A stretch of DNA of 64,000 nt. Origin: an uncultured Acidobacteriota bacterium (GTDB lineage: Bacteria > Acidobacteriota > Blastocatellia > Pyrinomonadales > Pyrinomonadaceae). Of the stretch, positions 1-8,616 are shown piece after piece. The stretch is taken from contig CALMAH010000011.1 in NCBI GenBank assembly GCA_937859595.1, forward strand, positions 124,001 through 188,000, in the 5' to 3' direction. A model generated the notes under the pieces. The model had not been told where the DNA came from and searched no databases. It saw nothing but the letters and a program-made list of their open reading frames with translations. The position numbers and the translations under genes were made by a program. The stretch's first letter is position 1. Each line of letters begins with the position of its first letter.

Positions 1-219
1 AACCTCGGTCAGATGTACTGAGATCTCTTTGCTCTGCAGGCTGATCGCATTGACCTTTACGATCAGCGGTTCAACCTGCTGCTCAAGACGGGTCACCGTA
101 CCGATGACCTTTCTGACGATAAGGGCAATGGCGATCAAAGCGGCCGCCATTACCACAAAGCAAACCGCGATGATGATCGAGGCGATCATCATCCAGAATT
201 GCGGCTCGTTAACGTTCAT
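1..219 (-). CDS. DUF948/YtxG-like membrane protein, 3' end outside the window
   Basis: The first 73 codons are visible. The protein starts MNVNEPQFW, has one hydrophobic segment at about residues 10-32 rich in Ile, Ala and Val, then a charged, probably helical stretch (VTRLEQQVEPLIVKV). This is the look of DUF948 proteins such as Bacillus YtxG: an N-terminal anchor followed by a long coiled coil. The reading frame is open to base 1, so the gene continues past the window edge. It lies 9 nt downstream of a YtxH gene on the same strand, and YtxG-YtxH is a known stress-operon pair, which supports the call. The family assignment rests on topology and context, since only the N terminus is present. 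Confidence 0.7.
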   Translation of the reverse strand, partial: MNVNEPQFWMMIASIIIAVCFVVMAAALIAIALIVRKVIGTVTRLEQQVEPLIVKVNAISLQSKEISVHLTEV

Positions 220-228
220 AGTCCGGTC

Positions 229-663
229 CTATTTACCTTCTTCCTTTACGGGATAAGTCGGCCTTCCTTCGGAGATCGATTTTGCCTCGTTGCGACGTTT
301 TTCCGCCACGTAGGCTTCCTTGCCGGCTTCGACCGCGGCGGTAAAGGGGTTTGCCGAACGGACGGCAGCGGCCTTTGCTTTTTCGCCAAGTTCTTCTGCC
401 TTTTCCTGAGCGGTGTGGATCATCTCACTCGCACGTTCGCGGGAGACCTCATAGTATTCTCCTGCGACTTCCTGCAAATGAGCTGCCGTTTCCTTCCCTT
501 TTTCCAGACCCTTACGGGTCGCATCAGCAATGTCGTGACGGAGCTCCTCACCCGATTTAGGGGCAAAGAGCAACGCCAGGATCGCTCCGATCCCGCCGCC
601 TATAAGCAAATAGGTCAATTTCGTCGATACGTGGGCATCTTCTCTTTCATGTCTATCGTTCAT
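229..663 (-). CDS. YtxH-like general stress protein
   Basis: The 144-residue product carries the YtxH signature: a short N terminus, one glycine-rich membrane segment (LLIGGGIGAILALLFAPKSGEELR, about residues 18-41) and then a long charged amphipathic helix rich in Glu, Lys and Ala. The 'LFAPKSG' sequence right after the membrane segment is typical of the family. YtxH proteins are small envelope-associated proteins induced by general stress in Firmicutes; their biochemical role is not known. The ATG at 663 is preceded by a clean GGAGGAT ribosome site, and a plausible promoter lies just upstream. It should be co-transcribed with the DUF948-like gene that follows. Confidence 0.85.
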   Translation of the reverse strand: MNDRHEREDAHVSTKLTYLLIGGGIGAILALLFAPKSGEELRHDIADATRKGLEKGKETAAHLQEVAGEYYEVSRERASEMIHTAQEKAEELGEKAKAAAVRSANPFTAAVEAGKEAYVAEKRRNEAKSISEGRPTYPVKEEGK

Positions 664-690
664 AATAATCCTCCCGTACCCTATTAGTAC

Positions 691-720
691 ATATTATCTA
701 ACATAGTTATGCCGATGCAA
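691..720 (-). promoter_or_regulatory. Candidate sigma-70-type promoter for the ytxH operon
   Basis: On the minus strand a TTGCAT -35 box (720-715) and a TAATAT -10 box (696-691) are separated by 18 nt. The start of the YtxH gene lies about 28 nt downstream of the -10. Read by eye; no score was computed. Confidence 0.45.
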
Positions 721-960
721 TAACTATACCAGAATGTTTGGTTTAGGGCAATATGTTTTCCGTTTTGCGCCTCTAAAAGTCGTAAATTTGATGCTGTTTC
801 AATACCTCAGCCAGGTAATATTCGGCCGTCAGGGCTGTGTTCCTTGCGATCGATCGCAATATTACCGGCCCGTGGACATTTGTCGGGATATCGGACAGCC
901 CGCTGGTGCGAAACTTTTACCGGTTTGGTATTGTTAAAGATTGCTTTATCGCTAACTTTT

Positions 961-2763
961 ATGGATTCGAATCTGATCAGAAATTTTTCGATCATTGCTC
1001 ATATCGACCACGGGAAGTCTACATTGGCAGACAGGATACTGCAGCTCACGGGTGCGGTAGCTGAACGTGAAATGGAGGACCAATTGCTGGACGATATGGA
1101 CCTCGAGCGCGAACGCGGCATTACGATAAAGGCTCATGCGGTGCGGTTGGACTACAAGGCAAGAGATGGAAGGCAATATGTACTGAATCTGATCGATACA
1201 CCCGGCCACGTGGATTTTTCATATGAGGTCTCGCGTTCGCTCTCGGCATGTGAGGGGGCGCTTCTTGTGGTGGATGCCTCGCAGGGCGTCGAGGCACAGA
1301 CGCTGGCGAACACTTATCTGGCAATCGAGAATGACCTCGAATTGGTCCCGGTGCTGAACAAGATCGATCTGCCCTCGGCCGAACCGGACCGGATAAAAGA
1401 ACAAATAGAGAACATAGTCGGACTGGACGCGAGCCAGGCGGTTCTGACCTCCGCAAAGACCGGCGAAGGCGTTGACGAGGTACTCGAGGCGATCATCGCA
1501 AAGATACCGCCGCCCAAGGGCGACCGCAATGCTCCGCTCAAGGCCCTGATCTTTGACAGTTGGTATGACAGCTACCGAGGTGTGATCGTGCTGTTCCGGA
1601 TCATTGACGGCTCGATCAGAAAAGGCACGAAGATAAAATTCTTCAACACGGGCCGCGAATATCTGATAGAAACGATAGGGGTTAACAGGCCGAAAGCAAC
1701 GCCGATAGGCGAACTCGGGCCTGGCGAAGTAGGATTTTTGACCGCTTCGATAAAGACGGTAGCGGACGTCCAGATCGGGGATACCATAACGGAGACAGCA
1801 CGGCCGGTGGATACGCCGTTTCCTGGTTTTCAGGAAGTAAAGCCGATGGTGTTTGCCGGGCTTTATCCGACGGACAGTGCCCAGTACGAAGACCTTCGGG
1901 ACGCGATGGACAAGCTGCGGTTGAACGATGCCTCGTTCTTTTACGAGCCGGAATCGTCCACCGCGCTCGGGTTTGGTTTCAGGTGCGGGTTTCTCGGGCT
2001 TCTTCACATGGAGATAATCCAGGAGCGGTTGGAGCGGGAGTTTGACCTCGACCTTATTACGACCGCGCCGGGCGTTCGGTATCGGGTCACGACGACCGAC
2101 GGCGAAGTCCACGAGATCGACAGCCCCTCGCAGATGCCGGAAACGGGAAGGATAGCAAAGATCGAGGAACCTTATATCGAAGCCACGGTGCTTACAAATG
2201 ATGCATATCTTGGCGGTATCCTGCCTCTGCTAGACGAGAAACGCGGCGTGCAAAAGCGGTTTGAATATGTAACAAAAGACCGCGTAATGCTGGTCTATGA
2301 GCTTCCGCTTAATGAGATCGTGCTTGATTTTTACGATCGGCTTAAATCAGTATCACGGGGCTATGCCTCGCTGGATTATCACCTGAGCGGATATAAGGAG
2401 AGCAAGCTGGTGAAGCTGGACATTCTTGTATCGGGCGAACCGGTAGATGCTCTCTCGCTTATTCTGCATTCGGACACCGCGCAGGCTAAGGGGCGTTTGC
2501 TGACCGCAAAGATGAAGGAGCTGATCCCTCGTCAGATGTTCGAAGTGCCGATACAAGCAGCAATCGGCAACAAAGTGATCGCCCGCGAGACGGTGAAAGC
2601 CATAGGCAAGAATGTGATCGCTAAATGTTACGGCGGCGACATAACGCGCAAACGCAAGCTGCTGGAGAAGCAAAAGGAAGGCAAGAAGCGGATGAAAAAG
2701 GTCGGCCGGGTAGAGATACCACAGGAAGCATTTTTGGCGGTGCTGAAGGTGAACGAAGGGTAA
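961..2763 (+). CDS. lepA: Elongation factor 4 (ribosomal back-translocase LepA)
   Basis: The 600-residue GTPase matches the usual LepA length of about 600. The G1 motif AHIDHGKST is at residues 13-21, followed by the G2 region (RERGITIKA), the G3 motif DTPGHVDF and the G4 motif NKIDLP. The C terminus has the LepA-specific basic segment ([25 protein letters not shown]) that enters the peptidyl-transferase region. LepA/EF4 acts on stalled or mistranslocated 70S ribosomes and influences initiation. The frame is open upstream to 844, but the start at 961 ([21 protein letters not shown]) gives the standard family N terminus, and the upstream residues do not resemble LepA. No strong Shine-Dalgarno sequence precedes 961. 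The gene ends 36 nt before a perfect hairpin terminator. Confidence 0.97.
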   Translation: MDSNLIRNFSIIAHIDHGKSTLADRILQLTGAVAEREMEDQLLDDMDLERERGITIKAHAVRLDYKARDGRQYVLNLIDTPGHVDFSYEVSRSLSACEGALLVVDASQGVEAQTLANTYLAIENDLELVPVLNKIDLPSAEPDRIKEQIENIVGLDASQAVLTSAKTGEGVDEVLEAIIAKIPPPKGDRNAPLKALIFDSWYDSYRGVIVLFRIIDGSIRKGTKIKFFNTGREYLIETIGVNRPKATPIGELGPGEVGFLTASIKTVADVQIGDTITETARPVDTPFPGFQEVKPMVFAGLYPTDSAQYEDLRDAMDKLRLNDASFFYEPESSTALGFGFRCGFLGLLHMEIIQERLEREFDLDLITTAPGVRYRVTTTDGEVHEIDSPSQMPETGRIAKIEEPYIEATVLTNDAYLGGILPLLDEKRGVQKRFEYVTKDRVMLVYELPLNEIVLDFYDRLKSVSRGYASLDYHLSGYKESKLVKLDILVSGEPVDALSLILHSDTAQAKGRLLTAKMKELIPRQMFEVPIQAAIGNKVIARETVKAIGKNVIAKCYGGDITRKRKLLEKQKEGKKRMKKVGRVEIPQEAFLAVLKVNEG

Positions 2764-2799
2764 GGCTGATCTGCCGAGGCTGCTGAGAACGCAGAAAAC

Positions 2800-2835
2800 A
2801 AAATGCCGGCCGCTTTACACAGCGGCCGGCATTTT
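2800..2835. terminator. Bidirectional intrinsic terminator between lepA and the S8 protease
   Basis: A perfect 15-bp inverted repeat (2800-2814 and 2821-2835, starting AAAATGCCGGCCGCT) encloses a 6-nt loop. An A tract on one side and TTTT on the other make it usable in both directions. It sits between the convergent ends of lepA and the protease gene. Confidence 0.9.
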
Positions 2836-2852
2836 CACGTATCCGCTGGCTT

Positions 2853-5150
2853 CTATCTTACGAAGGCATTCGGCACGGCCATGTCGCCCGGGGAGCCGAA
2901 GTTGACTATCTGGAGGCCTTCGGTGGAGCGGAGAATGAACCAGATGCCTGTCGAGGGACGGAAGACGGCCGGGTCTGTCTGCCCGTCGCCGTCGTAGTCG
3001 CCGGGGACGGGTGAATCCGCCGCGTTGCCGAACGGGAAGGCAAAGTAGGAATTGTCCTCGCTGCGGAGCACGTACCATTCGCCGGTCGAGGGGCGGAAGA
3101 AAGCCACGTCGGCGACGCCATCGCCAGTGTAGTCGGCCGGCAGTGCCTTATCGGTCGGCTGGCCAAAAGCGAATGCACGAGCGGTGCCGTCAGAGCTTCT
3201 GATATACCACCATTCGCCGCCACCGGTCTCTCCAAGCGGCCGGTAAATGGCGATGTCAGCCTTGCCGTCGCCGTCAAAGTCGGCCGGAACCGGCCGGTCG
3301 GTCGCAGAACCGAACGAGACAATCGAAACGCCCTGATCCGAAGAGCGGAGAATGAACCAAGTTCCCGTAGAAGGCCGGAACACCGCAGCGTCTGTGATGC
3401 CGTCGCCATCGTAGTCGGCAGGGGCCGGGATGTCGCCCGCACCGCCGAACGGGAACGCAAAGAACGAACCATCCTCGCTGCGAAGTACGAACCATTCGCC
3501 CGTCGATGGCCGCCAAAAGGCAATATCGGCCTTTCCGTCGCCCGTGTAATCACCGGGCACCATCACATCCGTCGACGCACCGAATCCAAACGCTCGGTTG
3601 TCCCCATCAGAACTCCTCAGATACCACCACTCCGACGTTCCGCTGCCGCCCGTCGGGCGAAAGATGGAGATGTCAGCCCGTCGGTCACCGTCAAAATCGT
3701 ATGCTGCGGGGGAAAGAAGTGCCTGGACCGCGGCATTTACGTTGATCCGAGGCTTGATTATCGAATTACGGGCGTCCGTTATCGGCAGGCCCGTGCTTGA
3801 AAGAGCATTCAACATCCGGTCAACGCTCGCTTCCGGCGAACGCTGTTTCATAATCGCCATTGCACCCGCGACATGCGGTGCCGCCATCGAGGTACCCGAG
3901 AAGTTCGCGAACGTATTGGTGGAACTATCAGACGGGACCGCAGAATTTATCCAGCGACCGGGTGCGAGGAGGTCGAGGAACGATGCACTGTTAGAGCTGC
4001 TGACCACGACGTCAAGGGTGGCGCCGAGGCTGCCGTCGCCGGTCGAACCAACGCTGATAACGCTGGAGATACATGCCGGTGCCCCCATTGCGTTAGTGAA
4101 ACCGTTGTTGCCGGACGACGCAACAGTTGCGATGCCAACCGAACGAAGATTGTCCACCGCAGCTTTTCTGGCGGCCTGGGTAGCATCGCAAACTTCGGGG
4201 TTGTTTCCGCCGCCAAGGCTCATATTCACTGACGCGATATCTATTGAATCGCTAAGAGCCAAAACGCGCTCAAGGCCCCTGATCTGATCCGAAACATAAG
4301 ACAAGACACAGGGAGTGGGGGTCGAGCCGCAGTTCGAAGCCAGATTAAATCGGGAAAAGACCTGAATCGCAATAATATCCGCTCCACGGGCAACGCCATG
4401 AAACGCAGGGCCAGTACCGGCGGCAATACCGGCCACATGGGTGCCGTGGTTGCATCCGTTTACAGCCAGCGAACAATGCAGACCCGAATCGGAGGCGGTT
4501 GTTTGAGAAACACCTCCCGGACATACACTTACCGACGTGTCGCCTACGGTCTGTGAGTAACAAGCTTCGGACACAACCTTGCCGGCGAGGAAATTGTGAT
4601 TTTTGTCAACGCCGGTGTCCAGGACCGCGACGGCCCATCCGGATCCGGTTCCCCCGGCGGTCCATATCGGAGGAGCGCTGACGACCCCTGTGCTTTCCAG
4701 AAGTGCAGGCGGTTCGGGGACATCTTCCTCAATACTTGCGACCTGGGGGTCATTACGCAGTGCCTCAAGTCCAACGGCGTCAACCGCGAAAGCCATAAAA
4801 GGGATATGATCGAAAAGGACCATGCCTTCTTCGCCGATGAGTGACGAATATTTGGACCTGAGTCCCTGTTGAGCGGCCTTTATGTCGCGGGACTGCTGCT
4901 CGCGGTCAGGAGCGTCGAGTTCGCCGAGTGGTTTGTGATCCATCCGAAGCCCGACTATGACGCGGACCTGGCCGCTCGTTCGGGCCTCGCTGATCAATCG
5001 GTCAAAGCTGTTGTCCCGGACCGGGTCTTTCGACGCAGTCTGGTCATTGCGTTGGCCGCGGGCCGTCTGAGCGCTTGCATTCTCAAAATGCCAGTGCAAG
5101 GAAAAAGCCCCGACCGATATCACGGTAAGCAAAAAGAGTATCCTTTTCAT
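2853..5150 (-). CDS. Secreted subtilisin-like S8 serine protease with six FG-GAP/VCBS repeats
   Basis: The 765-residue protein starts with a signal peptide (MKRILFLLTVISVGAFSLHWHFENASAQ). An I9-type propeptide/inhibitor domain follows at about 62-145. The catalytic domain shows the S8 triad: Asp178 in VLDTGVD, His235 in HGTHVAG and Ser421 in GTSMAAP. Many Cys residues in the catalytic domain may form disulfides. From about residue 483 to the end there are six calcium-type repeats built on DxDGDxxxD followed by FRPSTGxW, probably a cell-surface or propeller module. Start choice: the frame is open to 5303, but the ATG at 5150 has an AGGGGAT ribosome site and begins exactly at the signal peptide. 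Likely role is extracellular proteolysis; the substrate is unknown. It is divergent from the gene at 5348. Confidence 0.93.
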   Translation of the reverse strand: MKRILFLLTVISVGAFSLHWHFENASAQTARGQRNDQTASKDPVRDNSFDRLISEARTSGQVRVIVGLRMDHKPLGELDAPDREQQSRDIKAAQQGLRSKYSSLIGEEGMVLFDHIPFMAFAVDAVGLEALRNDPQVASIEEDVPEPPALLESTGVVSAPPIWTAGGTGSGWAVAVLDTGVDKNHNFLAGKVVSEACYSQTVGDTSVSVCPGGVSQTTASDSGLHCSLAVNGCNHGTHVAGIAAGTGPAFHGVARGADIIAIQVFSRFNLASNCGSTPTPCVLSYVSDQIRGLERVLALSDSIDIASVNMSLGGGNNPEVCDATQAARKAAVDNLRSVGIATVASSGNNGFTNAMGAPACISSVISVGSTGDGSLGATLDVVVSSSNSASFLDLLAPGRWINSAVPSDSSTNTFANFSGTSMAAPHVAGAMAIMKQRSPEASVDRMLNALSSTGLPITDARNSIIKPRINVNAAVQALLSPAAYDFDGDRRADISIFRPTGGSGTSEWWYLRSSDGDNRAFGFGASTDVMVPGDYTGDGKADIAFWRPSTGEWFVLRSEDGSFFAFPFGGAGDIPAPADYDGDGITDAAVFRPSTGTWFILRSSDQGVSIVSFGSATDRPVPADFDGDGKADIAIYRPLGETGGGEWWYIRSSDGTARAFAFGQPTDKALPADYTGDGVADVAFFRPSTGEWYVLRSEDNSYFAFPFGNAADSPVPGDYDGDGQTDPAVFRPSTGIWFILRSTEGLQIVNFGSPGDMAVPNAFVR

Positions 5151-5313
5151 GATAAATATCCCCTGTTCAAATTGTATTAGTGTTCGATACCGGAATGGAT
5201 TCGATTCTATAAAGATTACTTTTTCTTGATAAAGAAAGGCAAGAGTTTTCGCTCCTTTGTTGTGTTGGTACGGCAGGAAGGCAATCGCGACTTGCGCCCG
5301 CAACGCATTTTCT

Positions 5314-5341
5314 TTGAAAGCGGCCCGCGAGCGGTTATAAT
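5314..5341 (+). promoter_or_regulatory. Promoter for leaderless transcription of the 5348 gene
   Basis: TTGAAA (5314-5319) and a perfect TATAAT (5336-5341) are 16 nt apart. The ATG at 5348 is only 6 nt past the -10 box, so transcription would start at or within a base or two of the start codon. Confidence 0.6.
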
Positions 5342-5347
5342 CAACGA

Positions 5348-6457
5348 ATGCTTTACAAATGGCTGCTAGTTTTGCCTTCGATGATCCTGCCGCCTAAGGG
5401 CCGAAGCGGGAGAATGCTTCTTCTTGGTGTTTCATTCTCGTTTCTCGCATTTTTTGCCCTTCCTACGGAGATATTTTCTCAGAACATTCGGTCTCGCCGG
5501 CTGCAGGAGCGCAGACAGGAGGCTGCCAGGCAGGCACAGGAAGAACAGAAACGGCTTGAAGCAGAACGCAATGCGCCCGGCGGGGTGCCGAGGCCGAAAC
5601 CGGCCGTGATGAACGTCGATGTTCAGCTCCTGCTGTCGCGTGACGATCATAGATCGTTTGCCGAGGCAAAACGGGCGCCTGTATCCCGTGTCACCGATGG
5701 TGAACCGCTTTGGCTTTATGTGAGCTTCAAGGGGAAACTGGGCGACTTTGTGTTTTCCCGGCGTGACCCTAACGAACTGGGCCGCATCGAGCATCTGTTG
5801 TTTATCGAAGTAGGCCCACAGGGCGACGCGACTACGTTGAGCAAGTACGTATTCAGGTTCTCAAAGGCCGAGCTCGAACGGACGGAGATCAAGTTACGAT
5901 TGGCCCCCGGTATGCCGGGCCGGAACGCCTCGTCGGCAGTTTTCCTGGACGCTGCGGGCAATCGGGACCCCGGGATCTGGAACAACGAGGTGCGGTTGAC
6001 GAATTCGACACTCGTACCCCGCCCACCGACCGATAATCTGGCAAAGATACCGATCTCGATAGACCTTACAACAAGCGCGAGCGAATATAGGCGAATGAAG
6101 CGGGAGTACACGTCGATGTCAATACGAGGCACCGCCGACGTGAAGCAATTGCCAATACCTGCTGCGTTTTATAATCTGCCTATAAAGAACAGGGTCCAGG
6201 CAGAGCTGAACAAATACGGCATTCGCCCCTCGCGGTTCTATTTCGCGTCGGAAGATTGGGTAGAGGCCGGTGTTTCCGCGAGCAGTGCCAGGCAGGTACG
6301 GTCGGTTTTTGCGGTTTTCACATATCGGAACGAGGAACAATGCCTGTATGGGCTCGCTGAGGTAAGAGAGGTGTTCGATCTTTTGAGCAAAAAGTATGTG
6401 CCGGAAGCCATTGAGATAGAACGGGATATGACGACCCCGTGTACGGAACTTGAATAG
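5348..6457 (+). CDS. Exported protein of unknown function
   Basis: No family is recognised in this 369-residue protein. It has a hydrophobic N terminus (about residues 23-45, LLLGVSFSFLAFFALPTEIFSQ) that reads as a signal peptide, then a short Arg/Gln/Glu-rich helical segment (QERRQEAARQAQEEQKRLEAER) and a mixed alpha/beta body. An in-frame ATG at 5414 is an alternative start that would give a more conventional signal peptide. The start at 5348 is kept because a consensus promoter ends 6 nt before it, as expected for a leaderless message. It lies between the divergent protease gene and the convergent phhB gene, so it is probably transcribed alone. The location is probably periplasmic or surface; function cannot be said. 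Confidence 0.75.
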   Translation: MLYKWLLVLPSMILPPKGRSGRMLLLGVSFSFLAFFALPTEIFSQNIRSRRLQERRQEAARQAQEEQKRLEAERNAPGGVPRPKPAVMNVDVQLLLSRDDHRSFAEAKRAPVSRVTDGEPLWLYVSFKGKLGDFVFSRRDPNELGRIEHLLFIEVGPQGDATTLSKYVFRFSKAELERTEIKLRLAPGMPGRNASSAVFLDAAGNRDPGIWNNEVRLTNSTLVPRPPTDNLAKIPISIDLTTSASEYRRMKREYTSMSIRGTADVKQLPIPAAFYNLPIKNRVQAELNKYGIRPSRFYFASEDWVEAGVSASSARQVRSVFAVFTYRNEEQCLYGLAEVREVFDLLSKKYVPEAIEIERDMTTPCTELE

Positions 6458-6466
6458 GCCCTTGAT

Positions 6467-6751
6467 CTATAACAACTTATCGATCTGTGCCGCGAGAGCC
6501 ATGTCAACATCTGTGACGCCGCCGCGGTCGTGGGTGGTCAGGCAGATCTCCGCATAGCCCCAGCCGAACGTTATGTCCGGATGATGGTCGGCGGCTTCCG
6601 CCAGTTTACCGACCCGGTTGACGAAATCAAGGCTTTCGGCAAAATTGGAAAACTCGAATCGCCGGACGATGTTGTCGTTCTTTGCGTCCCATCCGTCCAA
6701 AAGCCCAAGTCCCTTTGCTATCTCTTCACCGCTAAGTTTTTTACGTTCCAT
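6467..6751 (-). CDS. phhB: Pterin-4a-carbinolamine dehydratase
   Basis: The 94-residue protein has the family length and the conserved active-site run EAADHHPDI (His56, His57, Pro58), then GWGYAEICLTTHDRGGVT, which matches the PCD/DCoH core. The enzyme dehydrates 4a-hydroxytetrahydropterin so that the pterin cofactor of aromatic amino acid hydroxylases can be recycled; stand-alone bacterial copies may also serve molybdopterin or folate chemistry. No hydroxylase gene is adjacent here, so the partner is unknown. It is convergent with the 5348 gene, 9 nt away, and divergent from the lipoprotein gene at 6817. Confidence 0.93.
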   Translation of the reverse strand: MERKKLSGEEIAKGLGLLDGWDAKNDNIVRRFEFSNFAESLDFVNRVGKLAEAADHHPDITFGWGYAEICLTTHDRGGVTDVDMALAAQIDKLL

Positions 6752-6777
6752 TCGTTTTTTGCTCCGAAATTTTGCGA

Positions 6778-6783
6778 TATAAT
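6778..6783 (+). promoter_or_regulatory. TATAAT -10 box upstream of the DUF4878-like lipoprotein
   Basis: A perfect TATAAT lies 33 nt before the ATG at 6817. No convincing -35 box is seen at normal spacing, so only the -10 element is claimed. Confidence 0.4.
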
Positions 6784-6816
6784 CTGGTCTTCGGAATATT
6801 AGAACACACTTTTAGA

Positions 6817-7353
6817 ATGAACTTAATGACCTACCGAATTAGCCTGATGTCGGTTTGCTTTGCTTTGCTGGTATTTGCGGCGGCATGTGGCGGGACGCGG
6901 GAACCGGCCTCGCCGCTGGAAACCTTTAAGACCTATACAAAGGCATTGAAGCAGAAAGACCTGACGGTGGTGAAGCGGCTGCTTACTGAGGAATCGATCA
7001 AGATGTACGAACAGGAAGCCCGTGCTCAGGGCGTTACCGTGGACGATGTCGTGAGCCGCGATTCGCTCATCAGCCAGGGCCAGACCACTGTAGAATTTCG
7101 CAACGAGGCCATCGACGGGGAACGAGCCACGATCGAGGTAAAGAACACGTTCGGCCAGTGGGACACGATACCGTTCGTTTTCGAGGGCGGCGAGTGGAAG
7201 ATCGATATGAAAGGGCACTCCGAACGACTGATCCGCGAGATCGAAGAGCAGAACCGTAAGCAGATAGAAGACGCCATAAACCAAGGCCGCCCGGATCCGA
7301 TGGACCCCTTGCAGCAGCCAGCCGGGCTCCCTACACCGGATCAGCCTTACTAG
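6817..7353 (+). CDS. DUF4878-like (NTF2-fold) lipoprotein
   Basis: The 178-residue product begins with a lipoprotein-type signal (VCFALLVFAAAC, acylated Cys at about residue 24) and continues SPLETFKTYTKALKQKDLTVVKRLLTEES. That pattern is typical of DUF4878/NTF2-like domains, which fold as a cone-shaped pocket. A second conserved block, EWKIDM, closes the domain, and the C terminus is Pro/Gln rich. The ATG at 6817 is chosen over an in-frame start at 6772 because it begins the signal peptide directly. The family has no assigned enzymatic role; anchoring in the inner leaf of the outer membrane or in the inner membrane is inferred from the Cys. It is followed 19 nt later by the DUF1015 gene on the same strand. 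Confidence 0.75.
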   Translation: MNLMTYRISLMSVCFALLVFAAACGGTREPASPLETFKTYTKALKQKDLTVVKRLLTEESIKMYEQEARAQGVTVDDVVSRDSLISQGQTTVEFRNEAIDGERATIEVKNTFGQWDTIPFVFEGGEWKIDMKGHSERLIREIEEQNRKQIEDAINQGRPDPMDPLQQPAGLPTPDQPY

Positions 7354-7372
7354 AACGTTCTTAGGAGAATTT

Positions 7373-8575
7373 GTGTCAATAATCAGACCTTTTCGGGCAC
7401 TGCGGCCGGCCCCGGAAAATGCAAAACAGGTTTCGAGCGTTCCTTACGATGTGATCTTTGAGAACGAGGTCCGCTCCTACGTCAGGCAAAATCCGCTGAG
7501 TTTTCTGCGGATCACGCGAGCGGAAGGCGAATGCGAGGACGGGGCCGCCAACTTTCTGGACCGTGCCAAGGAAAACCTGCGGAACTTTATCCGAGAAGGG
7601 GTGCTTATCGAAGACCCCGAGAGCGCATACTACGTCTATCGCCTTACGACGGGGTCGCGTTCCCAAACCGGGATCGTCGGCTGCTGTCTTTTGAGCGAAT
7701 ACGAGAATGGGCGGATCAAACGTCACGAAAAGACACGCCCGGACAAGGTAGCCGATAGAACGGACCACATGGTAGCTCTGAAGGCCCAGACCGGATTGAT
7801 CTTTCTCGCGTTTCGATCGACCGACACGATAGACGCGATCATAACCGAGGCGGTCAACCGACAGCCGCTTTACGATTTTACCTGCGACAATGACATCCGG
7901 CAGACCGTTTGGAAGATCACAGACACTGAACGGGTTACAGAGGCGTTTGGCGAGGTCGGATCGCTTTACATAGCCGACGGCCACCACCGTATAGAAAGCT
8001 CGCTACGTGCCCGTGACCTGCTCAGCGGAAAGACCGACGGCGACAACCACGAGTATGTGATGGCAGGGATGTTTCCGGCCCGCGAACTTGAGATACTTGC
8101 CTATAATCGCGTCGTTCGCGGATTTGAAGATGTCGCCGACTCCGAGATACTTTCTCGCGTTGCTGAGAATTTTATAGTTACGGAGGCCGAGAACTGTAAA
8201 CCGGCCACGCATGGCGAAATATGTATGTATATCACCGGAAGGTGGTATGACCTCAGGTTCAATGTCAATTTTTTTCGCGAACCTGACCCGATAGACCGGC
8301 TTGACGTAAGCATACTCCAGCATTATCTTCTTGAGCCGGTTTTCGGCATCTCTGATGTGAGAACAGACAAGAGGATAGGGTTCGTCGGCGGCATCCGTGG
8401 AAACGACGAGCTGAAAAGAATGGTTGACGAGGGCGAGGCACGGGCGGCATTCTCGCTGTTTCCTACGACCATCGACGATCTGATGGCGGTATCGGATGCC
8501 GGTGAGATAATGCCTCCAAAATCTACCTGGTTCGAGCCTAAACTTAAGGACGGGCTCTTTGTGCATTTGATCTGA
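7373..8575 (+). CDS. DUF1015 family protein (ParB-like fold)
   Basis: The 400-residue protein matches the DUF1015 layout: N-terminal IIRPFRALRPAPENAKQVSSVPYDVI, central YIADGHHRIESS and C-terminal PPKSTWFEPKLKDGLFVHLI. The 'DGHHR' block is the conserved nucleotide-binding-like motif of the ParB/SbnI/SerK-like superfamily, in which some members phosphorylate free L-serine. In many genomes DUF1015 genes sit next to serA or serC, but no serine gene is visible here. The start is GTG at 7373, with an AGGAGA ribosome site 7 nt upstream. Probably cytosolic. The specific reaction is not established, and the serine-kinase idea is family-level inference only. Confidence 0.88.
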   Translation: MSIIRPFRALRPAPENAKQVSSVPYDVIFENEVRSYVRQNPLSFLRITRAEGECEDGAANFLDRAKENLRNFIREGVLIEDPESAYYVYRLTTGSRSQTGIVGCCLLSEYENGRIKRHEKTRPDKVADRTDHMVALKAQTGLIFLAFRSTDTIDAIITEAVNRQPLYDFTCDNDIRQTVWKITDTERVTEAFGEVGSLYIADGHHRIESSLRARDLLSGKTDGDNHEYVMAGMFPARELEILAYNRVVRGFEDVADSEILSRVAENFIVTEAENCKPATHGEICMYITGRWYDLRFNVNFFREPDPIDRLDVSILQHYLLEPVFGISDVRTDKRIGFVGGIRGNDELKRMVDEGEARAAFSLFPTTIDDLMAVSDAGEIMPPKSTWFEPKLKDGLFVHLI

Positions 8576-8616
8576 CCTGAGTAGTCTATCCAAGTGTTGG
8601 GCGGACAGCGATCTTC

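Noticed and set aside
844..960. N-terminal extension of lepA to 844
   Set aside because: The extra 39 residues do not resemble LepA; the start at 961 gives the standard [20 protein letters not shown] beginning.
1219..2112. 297-codon minus-strand frame inside lepA
   Set aside because: Antisense to a certain gene, no recognisable domain, no ribosome site; a shadow of the GC-rich coding frame.
2906..3553. 215-codon frame in the repeat part of the protease
   Set aside because: Low-complexity Arg/Ser/Thr-rich shadow of the FG-GAP repeats in a shifted frame.
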